Below, piece by piece: positions 18,197 through 27,541 of a stretch of DNA of 64,000 nucleotides. The notes beneath the pieces are model-generated. The model was not told the DNA's origin. It did not search any database and saw only the letters and a program-made list of their open reading frames with translations. Numbering within the stretch: position 1 is the stretch's first letter; each line of letters starts with the position of its first letter. Made by a program: the position numbers and the translations under genes. This stretch comes from Propionicicella superfundia DSM 22317 (GTDB taxonomy: Bacteria > Actinomycetota > Actinomycetes > Propionibacteriales > Propionibacteriaceae), in NCBI RefSeq assembly GCF_000423465.1, contig NZ_KE384021.1, positions 309,105 to 373,104 on the forward strand, given 5' to 3'.

Positions 18197-18895
18197 ATGA
18201 CGACGCCGGGCCTGTTCACGCGGCTGTGGGATGGTGCGCGCAGGACTCCGAGCGCGCTGCTCCTGGTCGCCCAGCTCCTCGGCATCCTGCTCTACGCGTT
18301 CGTCGACGGCACCGGCGCGTACTCCCTGGGGCAAGCCGTCCTCACGCTCTTCGGGATGCTCGTCGTGGTGCTGGCGCTGGGTGTCGTCCGGGCGACCCCG
18401 ACCTACACCTGGCTCGGCTTCCTCATCGGCATCCCGGCCGTCGGCCTCACGGTCGTCGACTGGGCGCTGCAGTCACCGTCGTGGCATCTGGCCTCCGACA
18501 TCCTCCACGTCGCCTTCTACACGTACACCCTCATCGGCCTGCTGCGGTACATGTTCGCCGACGACACGGTGACCTTCGACGAGGTGTGGGCGATCGGCGC
18601 CACCTTCACCGTCGCCGTGTGGCTGTGGGCCTATGCGTACTCGGCCGTCCAGACCGTCGTGCCGGGCTCGTTCGTGGCGGCGGTCGACCCGCAGGCGCAG
18701 CGCACCTGGATGGAGCTGCTGTTCCTGTCGACCACGACCATGACGAGCACGGGGCTGTCGGACGTCGTCCCGGTCACGCCCTATGCGCGGGCGATCGTGA
18801 TGATCCAGCAGATCGCCGGGATGCTCTATCTCGCTGTCGCGGTGTCCCGGATCGTCGGGCTCACTCTCGGCCGCGGCCGGCGGCGCGACGCCTGA
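18197..18895 (+). CDS. Potassium-channel-like membrane protein (ion channel family) with an atypical selectivity filter
   Basis: 232 aa from ATG 18197, with about six hydrophobic segments. The last two flank a pore-loop-like stretch 'STTTMTSTGLSDVVPVTPYAR' region (about residues 176-195) that aligns with the K+ channel pore 'T-T-V-G-Y-G-D-V-x-P'. Here the filter reads TSTGLSD instead of TVGYGD, so ion selectivity is doubtful. A CAGGAT box ends 6 nt before the ATG, suggesting a leaderless mRNA. The upstream in-frame extension to 18125 overlaps the nei2 end and is not needed. Confidence 0.75.
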   Translation: MTTPGLFTRLWDGARRTPSALLLVAQLLGILLYAFVDGTGAYSLGQAVLTLFGMLVVVLALGVVRATPTYTWLGFLIGIPAVGLTVVDWALQSPSWHLASDILHVAFYTYTLIGLLRYMFADDTVTFDEVWAIGATFTVAVWLWAYAYSAVQTVVPGSFVAAVDPQAQRTWMELLFLSTTTMTSTGLSDVVPVTPYARAIVMIQQIAGMLYLAVAVSRIVGLTLGRGRRRDA

Positions 18896-18931
18896 CCCGT
18901 CGTCCGCCGGACGGGCGCACGGAGCAGACGG

Positions 18932-20446
18932 TCATTCCGGGTCGCGGGGGACGACGCCTTCGGTCATCGCCTTCGCCATGCTGCGCCGGATCGGCTGATG
19001 GGTGTGCAGCCGGGCGTGCGTGCGCGAATACAGGAAGTAGATGGCGAAGCCGATCACCAGCCACACGACGAATCGCAGCCAGGTCTCCACCGACAGGTTG
19101 AGCATGAGGTAGGCGCAGATGACGGCCGACACGATCGGCAGCACCGGCGAGAACGGGACGCGGAAGGAGCGTTTGAGGTCGGGACGCTTGCGGCGCAGGA
19201 CGACGACGCCGATCGACACCATGACGAAGGCCGAGAGCGTCCCGATGTTGACCATCTCCTCCAGCACGCCCACCGGGGTGAGCCCGGCGACCAGAGCGAC
19301 CGCGACGGTCACGATGATGGTGATGATCCACGGTGTGCGGAACCGCGGGTGCACGCGGGCGAGCCCCATCGGCAGCAGTGAGTCGCGGCACATCGCGAAG
19401 ATGAGGCGCGTCGCGCCGATCATGAGGGTGAGGACGACGGTCGTGAGGCCCGCGACGGCACCCGCGGCGATGAGGGTCGCCATCCAGGCCTGGCCGTGAT
19501 GGGCGAACGCATTGGCCAGGGCGGCCGTGGGGTCCAACTGGTCGTAGGGGACCATGCCGGTGACGACGAACGCGACCGCGCAGTACAGGATCGTGCAGAT
19601 CACGAGGGAGGCGATGATCCCGATCGGCAGGTCGCGCTGCGGGTTGCGCGTCTCCTCGGCCGTGGTGGCGACGACGTCGAACCCGATATATGCGAAGAAC
19701 ACGAGCGCCGCGCCGGCGAAGATGCCCCCCACGCCGAACGCCGACGGCGCCGCTCCCGAGAACAGTTGGATGAGGGGCTGGGTCAGGCCGGAGGTGGTCT
19801 CGGTGGCGGCGGCGGGCGGGACGAACGGCGAGTAGTTGGCGGGGTCGATGAACATGATGCCGGCGACGATCACGAACAGGACGATGAACAGCTTCACGGC
19901 GACCAGCGCGAGGTTGACGCGCATCGACTCCTTGATGCCGACCGTCACGAGCACGCCCAGGACGACGACGAGGGCGATGGCGACGAGGTCGACGGTGCCG
20001 CCGTAGCCGATGGCGGCCGGGATCGTGATGCCGATCTTCTCCAGGAACACGCCGAGATAGGCGCTCCACCCCTGCGCGACGACGCTGGCGCCGAGGAACA
20101 TCTCCAGGATGAGGTCCCAGCCGATGATCCATGCGAACAGCTCGCCGAGGGACGCGTACGCGAACGTGTAGGCCGAGCCCGACACGGGGACGGTCGAGGC
20201 GAACTCCGCGTAGCACATGGCGGCCAGCGCACACGCGAGGGCGGCCACGATGAAGCTGACGATGATCGCCGGTCCTGCCACGCTGTGCGCGGCACGCCCC
20301 GTGAGGGTGAAGATGCCGGCACCGATGACGACGCCCACGCCGAAGACCGTGAGGTCCAGTGCGCTGAGGGATTTCTTGAGCTGGTACTCCGGCTCGTCGG
20401 TGTCGGCGATCGACTGCTCGATCGACTTCGTGCGCAACAGGTCCAT
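18932..20446 (-). CDS. APC-superfamily amino acid permease (cationic amino acid transporter type)
   Basis: About 504 aa with 12 or more membrane segments. The N-terminal 'RTKSIEQSI' then 'LSALDLTVFGVGVVIGAGIF' (TM1 with the substrate-binding GxG of APC transporters) is typical of the YfnA/CAT branch. Start chosen at ATG 20446 because GGAG lies six bases upstream and the family starts at this 'MDLLRTKS' segment; GTG 20479 is possible. It probably imports amino acids by proton symport. It is convergent with the channel gene. Confidence 0.88.
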   Translation of the reverse strand: MDLLRTKSIEQSIADTDEPEYQLKKSLSALDLTVFGVGVVIGAGIFTLTGRAAHSVAGPAIIVSFIVAALACALAAMCYAEFASTVPVSGSAYTFAYASLGELFAWIIGWDLILEMFLGASVVAQGWSAYLGVFLEKIGITIPAAIGYGGTVDLVAIALVVVLGVLVTVGIKESMRVNLALVAVKLFIVLFVIVAGIMFIDPANYSPFVPPAAATETTSGLTQPLIQLFSGAAPSAFGVGGIFAGAALVFFAYIGFDVVATTAEETRNPQRDLPIGIIASLVICTILYCAVAFVVTGMVPYDQLDPTAALANAFAHHGQAWMATLIAAGAVAGLTTVVLTLMIGATRLIFAMCRDSLLPMGLARVHPRFRTPWIITIIVTVAVALVAGLTPVGVLEEMVNIGTLSAFVMVSIGVVVLRRKRPDLKRSFRVPFSPVLPIVSAVICAYLMLNLSVETWLRFVVWLVIGFAIYFLYSRTHARLHTHQPIRRSMAKAMTEGVVPRDPE

Positions 20447-20670
20447 CTGGGGCTCCACATTCTCAGGGGGCACCTCCACCGGTGGAGGCCATGCGGCAGA
20501 TTAGTCCTCCGGCGCGGCGCCGGAGCAGGAATTGCGTCGTTTCGGACCATCAGGCGAGAGAATGTTGCGCCACCGGCGGGGAAGGCCGCTGTCGCGCCGG
20601 CAGGCGAGGCACCCGCACAGGCGCCGACGGGCGCGCCCCGTCGGGGGCGCGCCCGTCGGGCGGGTCGTGC

Positions 20671-22665
20671 TCAGTGCGCCGGCGCCGCCTCCTCCTCCAG
20701 GTCGACGGCCGTGCCCTGGAACTGCGACTGGTAGAGGCGCCAGTAGGCGCCCTCGCGGGCCAGCAGGTCGGCGTGCGACCCCTGCTCCACGATCGCTCCG
20801 TGCTCCATCACGAGGATGGTGTCGGCGTCGCGAATGGTCGACAGCCGGTGGGCGATGACGAAGGACGTCCGGTCGGTCCGCAGCGCCTTCAGCGCGCGCT
20901 GCACCAACAGCTCGGTGCGCGTGTCGACGGAGCTCGTCGCCTCGTCGAGGATGAGCACGGACGGGTCGACGAGGAACGCTCGCGCGATGGTGATGAGCTG
21001 CCTCTCGCCCGCGGACACGTTCGACCCCTCCTCGTCGATGACCGTGTCGTAGCCCTCGGGCAGCGACCGCACGAACCGGTCGACGAACGCGGCCTTGGCT
21101 GCGGCGAGAATCTCCTCGGGGCTCGCGTCGGGTCGTCCGTAGGCGATGTTGTCGCGGATCGTCCCGTGGAACAGCCACGAGTCCTGGAGCACCATGCCGA
21201 CCGAACCGCGGACGTCGGCCCTCGGCACGGTCGTGATGTCGATGCCGTCGGCGAGGATCGTGCCGCTGTTCAGCTCGTAGAACCGCATGATGAGATTGAC
21301 CAGGGTCGTCTTTCCGGCCCCGGTCGGGCCGACGATGGCGACCGTGTCGCCGGGGAGGACCTCCAGGTTCATGTCCTCGATGAGCGGCGCGTCGGGGGAG
21401 TAGCTGAAGTCGACGTGGGAGAACTCCACCTTGCCCGTCACGACGCCCAGCTCGCCGGTCGCGTCGGGCGACTGCTCGTCGGCGTCCAGCACCTCGAACA
21501 CCCGCTCGGCCGACGCCACGCCGGACTGCAGCAGGTTGGCCACCGAGGCGAGCTGCGTGAGCGGCTGGGTGAACATCCGCGAGTACTGGATGAACGCCTG
21601 CACGTCGCCGAGTCCCATCTGGCCGCTCGCGACCCGCATGCCGCCGAGGACGGCGATGACGACGTAGTTCAGGTTCCCGATGAGGAACATGACCGGCATG
21701 ATGATGCCGGAGATGAACTGCGCGCCGAACGCCGCGGAGTACAACTCGTCGTTCTTCGCGGCGAACTCGCGTTCGACCTCGCGGCTGCGGCCGAACACCT
21801 TGACGATCGCGTGGCCGGTGAACGCCTCCTCGACCTGCCCGTTGAGCTCGCCGGTGCTGCCCCACTGCCGCTTGAACAGCTTCTGGGACTGCTTGCCGAT
21901 GACCGCGGTGACGACGGCCGCGAGGGGGATGGTGACGACCGCCACGAGGGTCAGCAGCGGGGACACCAGCAGCATCATGATGACGACGCCGACGACGGTG
22001 AAGAACGCCTGGACGATCTGCGCCAGCGTCTGCTGCAGGGTCTGCGCGACGTTGTCGATGTCGTTGGTGACGCGGGAAAGGATCTCGCCGCGCGGCTGGG
22101 CGTCGAAGTACGACAACGGCAGCCTGTTCAGCTTGTCGGCGACCTGCTCGCGCATCCGGTACACCGTGCGCTGCACGATGTCGTTGGTGAGATATGCCGC
22201 CAGCCAGGCGAAGACGCCGGCCAGCGCGTACACCCCGAGTGCGAGCAGGAGGATCTCCCCGACCTGCGTGAAGTCGATGCCCTGCCCGGGCACGAGGTCG
22301 AGGCCGCTGACCATGTCGGCCTGGTCGCCCTTGCCCTGTGAACGGAGCAGTTCGATGACCTGCTCCTTGGTGAGGTTCGCCGGCAACTGCTTGCCGATGA
22401 TGCCGGCGAAGATCGCATCGGTGGCCCGCGCGAGCACCTTGGGCCCGAGGACGTTGAGCGCGACGCCGATGGCCGAGAGCACCAGGACGAGGGCGATCCG
22501 CACCCGCTCGGGCCGCAACTGGCGCAGCAGGCGCCTGGCGGACGTCGCGAAGTTCGCGGCCTTCTCGCCTCCCTGGAACTGGGAGCCGGGGCCGTGACCG
22601 CGGCTCTGCGGCATGTCCTTCGGGCGCGCGTTCGCGGCGACCTTCGGCTCGCTGGTCCCGCTCAT
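20671..22665 (-). CDS. ABC exporter half-transporter (permease-ATPase), second of a pair
   Basis: 664 aa. The N-terminal membrane domain (about residues 45-370) has a long extracytoplasmic insertion around 'GKGDQADMVSGLDLVPG'. The C-terminal ATPase has Walker A 'GPTGAGKT', signature 'NVSAGERQL', Walker B 'LILDEATSSVD' and a switch His in 'IAHRLSTI'. It belongs to the MsbA/LmrA-like heterodimeric exporters. Its ATG overlaps the upstream half-transporter's stop by 4 nt, so the two are translated as a pair. Probably exports drugs or lipids under the TetR regulator at the operon head. Confidence 0.9.
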   Translation of the reverse strand: MSGTSEPKVAANARPKDMPQSRGHGPGSQFQGGEKAANFATSARRLLRQLRPERVRIALVLVLSAIGVALNVLGPKVLARATDAIFAGIIGKQLPANLTKEQVIELLRSQGKGDQADMVSGLDLVPGQGIDFTQVGEILLLALGVYALAGVFAWLAAYLTNDIVQRTVYRMREQVADKLNRLPLSYFDAQPRGEILSRVTNDIDNVAQTLQQTLAQIVQAFFTVVGVVIMMLLVSPLLTLVAVVTIPLAAVVTAVIGKQSQKLFKRQWGSTGELNGQVEEAFTGHAIVKVFGRSREVEREFAAKNDELYSAAFGAQFISGIIMPVMFLIGNLNYVVIAVLGGMRVASGQMGLGDVQAFIQYSRMFTQPLTQLASVANLLQSGVASAERVFEVLDADEQSPDATGELGVVTGKVEFSHVDFSYSPDAPLIEDMNLEVLPGDTVAIVGPTGAGKTTLVNLIMRFYELNSGTILADGIDITTVPRADVRGSVGMVLQDSWLFHGTIRDNIAYGRPDASPEEILAAAKAAFVDRFVRSLPEGYDTVIDEEGSNVSAGERQLITIARAFLVDPSVLILDEATSSVDTRTELLVQRALKALRTDRTSFVIAHRLSTIRDADTILVMEHGAIVEQGSHADLLAREGAYWRLYQSQFQGTAVDLEEEAAPAH

Positions 22666-24395
22666 GCGGCAACCTCCGTGTTCTGGAACTGGGATTCGAC
22701 GATCTCGGCGTACGTCGGGCAGGACGCGACGAGTTCGTCGTGGGTGCCGAGCCCGACGATGCGGCCGCCCTCGAGGACGACGATCTGGTCGGCATGCCTG
22801 ATGGACGAGACGCGCTGGGCGACGACGACGACCGCCGCGTTGCGCGTCTCGGGGACGAGCGCGCTCCGGAGCCGGGCGTCGGTCGCGACGTCGAGTGCCG
22901 AGAACGAGTCGTCGAACACGTAGACGTCGGCCTTCTTGACCAGTGCGCGGGCGATGGACAGCCGCTGTCGCTGGCCGCCGGACACGTTCGTCCCGCCCTG
23001 GGCGATCGGGGAGTCCAGGCCGGCGGGCAGGTCCCGCACGAAGTCTGCCGCCTGGGCGACCTCCAGGGCGTGCCACAGGTCCTCGTCGGTCGCGTCGGGG
23101 TTGCCGTACCGCAGGTTGGTGGCGACGGTCCCGCCGAACAGGTAGGGACGCTGAGGGACGAGGCCCACCTTCGACCACAGGACGTCGGGGTCGAGCTCGC
23201 GGACGTCCACGCGGTCGACGAGGACGTGACCGCCCGTGGCGTCGAAGAGCCGCACGATGAGGTTGACCAGCGTCGTCTTGCCCGAGCCGGTCGAGCCGAT
23301 GATGGCCGTGGTCCGCCCCGGCTCGACGGTGAAGGAGATGTCGTGCAGGACGGCCTCGGCCGCGCCGGGGTAGGCGAAGTCGACATGATCGAGCTCCACC
23401 TCGCCGTGCAGGCCGACCTCGGTGACGCCGTGCTCGGGCGGGACGACCGACGGCTCGGTCTGCAGCACCTCCTGGATGCGTGCGGCGCAGACGGCCGCGC
23501 GCGGCGCGATCATGAACATGAAGGTCGCCATCATGACGCTCATGAGGATCTGCATCAGGTAGTTGAGGAAGGCCGTCAACTGTCCGATCTGCATGTGTCC
23601 CTCGTCGACGCGGATGCCGCCGAACCACATCACCGCGACGCTGGACATGTTCATGATGAACATCACGGCCGGGAACAGGGTCATCATGCGGCGCCCGAGG
23701 TGGGTGGCCGTGGCGGTCAGGTCCTCGTTCGCGACGGCGAACCGCTTCCGCTCGTGGTCCTCCCGGACGAAGGCGCGGATGACCCGGATGCCGGTGAGCT
23801 GCTCCCGCAGGACCCGGTTGATGGTGTCGATGCGCGTCTGCTGGACGCCGAACAGCGGGGTCATCTGCACGATGAGGATCGCGATGACGATGGCCAGCAG
23901 CGCCACCGAGGCGACGATCAGCCAGCTCAGGCCCACGTCCTCGCGGATGGCGCTGAAGATCCCGCCGACCATCATGATCGGCGCCGACAGCACCATGGCG
24001 CCCGTCATGAAGACGAGCATCAGCACCTGCTGGACGTCGTTGGTGTTGCGGGTGATGAGGCTGGGTGCGCCGAACTGGTTGACCTCCTTGGTCGAGAACG
24101 ACAGCACCCGGTCGAACAGCGCGGCGCGGACGTCCCGGCCGAAGCCCATCGCCGTGCGGGAGGCGAACAGGACGGCGAGGATCTGCGAGACGCCCTGGAG
24201 GACGGACATCGCGAGCATGACGCCGCCGTTCGCCCAGATCGCGTCCGTGTCGCCGGTCGCGACGCCTTCGTCGATGATCTTCGCGTTCAGCGACGGAAGG
24301 CTCAGCGAGGCGTATGCGGCCACGACTTGGAAGGCGCAGACGAGCAGGATCTGCAGCCAGTAGGGGCGAAGGTACTTCGCCAGGAGTCTGAGCAT
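22662..24395 (-). CDS. ABC exporter half-transporter (permease-ATPase), first of a pair
   Basis: 577 aa: membrane domain, then an ATPase with Walker A 'GSTGSGKT', signature 'NVSGGQRQ' and Q-loop. In the Walker B region the carboxylate after the aspartates reads 'VYVFDDSFSALDV', so the catalytic Glu is Asp, as in the degenerate site of heterodimeric exporters (known for such families). The partner downstream has the canonical Glu. The ATG shares a base with the TetR stop, and the 3' end overlaps the partner by 4 nt: a tightly coupled three-gene operon. Confidence 0.9.
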   Translation of the reverse strand: MLRLLAKYLRPYWLQILLVCAFQVVAAYASLSLPSLNAKIIDEGVATGDTDAIWANGGVMLAMSVLQGVSQILAVLFASRTAMGFGRDVRAALFDRVLSFSTKEVNQFGAPSLITRNTNDVQQVLMLVFMTGAMVLSAPIMMVGGIFSAIREDVGLSWLIVASVALLAIVIAILIVQMTPLFGVQQTRIDTINRVLREQLTGIRVIRAFVREDHERKRFAVANEDLTATATHLGRRMMTLFPAVMFIMNMSSVAVMWFGGIRVDEGHMQIGQLTAFLNYLMQILMSVMMATFMFMIAPRAAVCAARIQEVLQTEPSVVPPEHGVTEVGLHGEVELDHVDFAYPGAAEAVLHDISFTVEPGRTTAIIGSTGSGKTTLVNLIVRLFDATGGHVLVDRVDVRELDPDVLWSKVGLVPQRPYLFGGTVATNLRYGNPDATDEDLWHALEVAQAADFVRDLPAGLDSPIAQGGTNVSGGQRQRLSIARALVKKADVYVFDDSFSALDVATDARLRSALVPETRNAAVVVVAQRVSSIRHADQIVVLEGGRIVGLGTHDELVASCPTYAEIVESQFQNTEVAA

Positions 24396-24994
24396 CAGGA
24401 GAGCTCCTTAGCAGCTATTCCATGGAGGAGAAGGGACGCCATCTCGTCGGGCGGCGGCGGCATGGCGTCCACGGCGGTGAGAGTGATGGTGGAGAAGACG
24501 TTCGCCATGAGGGCGGCGGCCGCACGGCGTGGCGGGACGCGCAATCGGTCGGCGTAGGGCGTGAGGGACTCGGCCACCGCGGCGTCGACGAGGTACCGCC
24601 CGTCGCGCAGGGCGTGGCCGGCGCACCGGGCGCCGCCTTTCTGCATCGCGGGGGAGTGGAGCATCCCGATGAAGCGGTTGTTGACCGTCATCCGGTCGAC
24701 CAGGATCTCCAGGAGACGCTCGACATGCGTCTCGAAGGGGAGGCCGGGAGGAATCGCGGCGATGAGACCGATCGCCGCATCGGGGGCCACCGCATCGAGG
24801 ATCACCTCGTTGAGGAGATCCTGTTTGGTCGGGAAGACCCGGAAGATCGTCCCCTCCGCGACGCCGGCCGCCCGTGCGATCTGCCGGGTGCTGACCTGCA
24901 GGCCGTGCTCCATGAGCAGCGGCAGCGTGGCTTCCTTCAGCACACGGCGTCGTTCCTCGGGCGCGAGGGCTGGTGCACGTTTCACGGCGCCCAT
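24395..24994 (-). CDS. TetR-family transcriptional regulator of the ABC exporter operon
   Basis: 199 aa. The N-terminal helix-turn-helix is clear: 'STRQIARAAGVAEGTIFRVFPTKQDLL' (about residues 35-61, recognition helix GTIFRVF). The C-terminal ligand domain is not informative. It is the first gene of the operon, with its stop overlapping the first exporter gene by one base, so it likely controls its own operon in response to an exported compound. Confidence 0.9.
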   Translation of the reverse strand: MGAVKRAPALAPEERRRVLKEATLPLLMEHGLQVSTRQIARAAGVAEGTIFRVFPTKQDLLNEVILDAVAPDAAIGLIAAIPPGLPFETHVERLLEILVDRMTVNNRFIGMLHSPAMQKGGARCAGHALRDGRYLVDAAVAESLTPYADRLRVPPRRAAAALMANVFSTITLTAVDAMPPPPDEMASLLLHGIAAKELS

Positions 24995-25096
24995 CGTAGT
25001 GAGTGAGTGCTCACTCTCAAGGGCTCGGGTGTGGACGTTTGACGCATGCCGGGCGGTCCCGGGCGCGCAGAGGTGCAGCGTCCGTGCCGCGGCCGA

Positions 25097-25705
25097 TCAC
25101 GGTTCGGGATCGGTGGATGCCGCGCCGGCGGCCCCGGCCGCGGCGGCCGGAGGGGACAGCCTCACGGCCGTCCCGTACGCCACGATCTCGGCGGATGCGG
25201 CGGCATCCAGCAGGGACGTCTCGAACCGGAGCCCGACGACGGCGTCGGCCTGTGCCGACAGCGCCATCGCGACGGCCGCGTCCACGGCGTCCTGGCGCTG
25301 CTCGGTGAGCTGAACCGCGAGGTCGGCACCGGCCGGACGGGGCCGGACCACGACGCCGACCACCTCGCCGAGGGCGAGGTCGATCTCGCGTCCGGGCAGA
25401 TGCTCGGTCGTCACGCACGGGATGTCGCGCCGGCGCAGGGTCGCGCGCCGGGGGGCGGGAGCGGGCACGGGCGTCTGGAAGGCCGGCGACGGCTGGGACG
25501 CGACCGGCTGCGGGGGGAACTGGCCGTAGGCGGGTTGCCCCTGGGCGGCGGGCTGAGGGTGCGCGTACCCCTGACCCGGGTGCGGCTGAGAGGGCTGCTG
25601 ATAAGGAGCCTGGTACTGGCCGCCGCCGGGCGGCGCGTACGGGTTCTGTCCGTACGGGTTCTGCTCCTGGGGCGGGTTCCCGTAAGGCTGCTGTCCGTAG
25701 CTCAT
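25097..25705 (-). CDS. YbjQ/DUF74-type heavy-metal-binding domain protein with a Pro/Gln/Tyr-rich N-terminal tail
   Basis: About 202 aa. Residues 1-90 are low-complexity, with repeated QNPYG/GQNPY-like units rich in Pro, Gln, Tyr and Gly. From about residue 95 the YbjQ (UPF0145) fold is recognisable: 'CVTTEHLPGREIDLALGEVVG', 'DAVDAAVAMALSAQADAVVGLRFETS' region and 'EIVAYGTAVRL'. YbjQ domains form pentamers; function unknown. No cysteine-rich metal site is visible despite the family name. ATG 25705 is preferred over in-frame GTG 25711. Confidence 0.75.
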   Translation of the reverse strand: MSYGQQPYGNPPQEQNPYGQNPYAPPGGGQYQAPYQQPSQPHPGQGYAHPQPAAQGQPAYGQFPPQPVASQPSPAFQTPVPAPAPRRATLRRRDIPCVTTEHLPGREIDLALGEVVGVVVRPRPAGADLAVQLTEQRQDAVDAAVAMALSAQADAVVGLRFETSLLDAAASAEIVAYGTAVRLSPPAAAAGAAGAASTDPEP

Positions 25706-25866
25706 GGACACATCTAACCCCAGTCGGCCATGCGCCGGGCGTGACGGGCCGACCGCCCCCGCAACACCCGGCCGTGGCGGGCCCGTCGTCGTCCCACGCC
25801 GGTCCGGCTCGGCTCACCGTCACGCTGCCGCGGGGCGTCCCGGCACTTGTTGGCTACGCTGTCCCG

Positions 25867-27369
25867 GTGAGTTCGCAGGCACCCGAATCCGACCTTCCCG
25901 AGCAGCTTCGCATCCGTCACGAGAAGCGGGCGCGGCTGCTCGCCGCCGGCATCGAGCCGTACCCGATCTCCGTCCCGCGGACGCACTCGCTCGCCGAGGT
26001 GCGCGAGACCTGGGGGCATCTGCAGGCCGGGGACGAGACGTCCGACGTCGTGTCGGTCTCCGGGCGGATCATCTTCGCCCGGTTCACCGGCAAGCTCTGC
26101 TTCGCGACGCTGCAGGACGGCTTCACCCTCGACGCCGACTCGGAGCGCCTGCAGGTGATGCTGTCGCTGGCCGAGGTGGGGCAGGAGTCGCTGGACGCCT
26201 GGAAGGCGGATGTCGATCTGGGCGACTTCGTGTCGGTCACCGGACGCGTGATCTGCTCCAAGCGGGGCGAGCTGTCGGTGCTGGCGACGAGCTGGCAGCT
26301 CGCGTCCAAGGCGCTGCGCCCGCTGCCGACGCTGCACAAGGACCTCTCGGAGGAGAATCGCGTCCGCGAACGCTACGCCGATCTCGTCGCGCGGCCCGCG
26401 GCCCGGGACATGGTGCGGACGCGGGCCGCGATCACCCGCAGCGTCCGTGAGACCCTCCATCGCGACGGCTACATCGAGGTCGAGACACCGGTCCTCCAGC
26501 TCATCCACGGCGGCGCCGCGGCGCGTCCCTTCGCGACGCATCTGAACGCCTTCGACATCCCGATGACACTGCGGATCGCGCTGGAGCTGTACCTCAAGCG
26601 GGCCATGGTGGGCGGGGCCGATCGCGTGTACGAGATCGGGCGGATCTTCCGCAACGAGGGGATCGACTCCACGCACTCCGCGGAGTTCACGATGCTGGAG
26701 GCCTACCAGTCATGGGGTGACCAGTTCACGATCGCGGCGCTCACGCAGAGCCTCATCGTGGATGCCGCGGCGGCGCTCGACCGGCTTGTCGTCGATTCGC
26801 CGCAGGGCGAGATCGATCTGGGCGGCGAGTGGGCCTGGCTCGGGGTGTACCCGGGGCTGTCCGCGGCGGTGGGGGAGGAGATCACCCCCGAGACGCCGCT
26901 GGCGCGGCTGCAGGCGGTCGCCGAGGCGCGCGGGGTGGAGCACGATCCGGCGCTGGAGGCCGGGAAGCTCGTCATGGAGCTGTTCGAGGCGCTGGTCGAG
27001 CCCACCCTCGTCCAGCCGACGTTCGTGTGCGACTACCCCCCCGTGGCCCAGCCGCTCGCCCGGCCGCACCGCAGTGAGCCCGGCAAGATCGAGGCGTGGG
27101 ACCTGATCATCGGCGGCCTGGAGCGCGCGACCGGGTTCAGCGAGCTCATCGACCCCGTGGTGCAGCGTGAGCGGCTCGTCGCGCAGTCGCTGAAGGCCGC
27201 CGGGGGCGATCCCGAGGCGATGCAGCTCGACGAGGACTTCCTGCGCGCCCTCGAGTTCGCCGCCCCGCCGATGGGCGGCATGGGGATGGGCGTGGACCGG
27301 CTCGTCATGCTGCTCACCGACGCAGGCATCCGCGAGACGATCCTGTTCCCTCTGCTGAAGCCCCTCTGA
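25867..27369 (+). CDS. lysS: Lysyl-tRNA synthetase, class II
   Basis: 500 aa, normal for LysRS. The N-terminal OB-fold anticodon domain contains 'VSVSGRIIFARFTGKLCFATLQDG'; class II motif 2 is 'VYEIGRIFRNEGID' with 'AEFTMLEAYQSW', and motif 3 is 'GMGMGVDRLVMLL' near the C-terminus. It charges tRNA-Lys. GTG 25867 is chosen because a TACGCT -10-like box ends exactly 6 nt upstream and there is no Shine-Dalgarno (leaderless pattern). The frame is open back to 25741 but the extra residues do not resemble the family. Confidence 0.93.
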   Translation: MSSQAPESDLPEQLRIRHEKRARLLAAGIEPYPISVPRTHSLAEVRETWGHLQAGDETSDVVSVSGRIIFARFTGKLCFATLQDGFTLDADSERLQVMLSLAEVGQESLDAWKADVDLGDFVSVTGRVICSKRGELSVLATSWQLASKALRPLPTLHKDLSEENRVRERYADLVARPAARDMVRTRAAITRSVRETLHRDGYIEVETPVLQLIHGGAAARPFATHLNAFDIPMTLRIALELYLKRAMVGGADRVYEIGRIFRNEGIDSTHSAEFTMLEAYQSWGDQFTIAALTQSLIVDAAAALDRLVVDSPQGEIDLGGEWAWLGVYPGLSAAVGEEITPETPLARLQAVAEARGVEHDPALEAGKLVMELFEALVEPTLVQPTFVCDYPPVAQPLARPHRSEPGKIEAWDLIIGGLERATGFSELIDPVVQRERLVAQSLKAAGGDPEAMQLDEDFLRALEFAAPPMGGMGMGVDRLVMLLTDAGIRETILFPLLKPL

Positions 27370-27374
27370 ATCTG

Positions 27375-27461
27375 CGGCGGCCCGATCTGCGGCGGCCCGC
27401 GACGCTACGCCGAGGCCGCGACGCTACGCCGAGGCCGCGACGCTACCGGTCCCCCGGTAGC
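27375..27461 (+). repeat. Short tandem repeats ending in a hairpin downstream of lysS
   Basis: Two near-identical 15-nt units (TCTGCGGCGGCCCGA type) are followed by 2.5 copies of a 19-nt unit, GCGACGCTACGCCGAGGCC (27399-27417, 27418-27436, partial to 27447). These run into a perfect 8-bp hairpin GCTACCGG-TCCC-CCGGTAGC (27442-27461). The hairpin probably terminates lysS and/or crgA transcription, since the two genes converge here. The repeats have no other visible role. Confidence 0.6.
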
Positions 27462-27541
27462 TTCCCGGCCGGAGCGTAGCTACGCCGGAGCGTCGTCGTC
27501 GTCCACGACCCCCGGACTCCAGGACGCGGCCGGCGCCCAGG

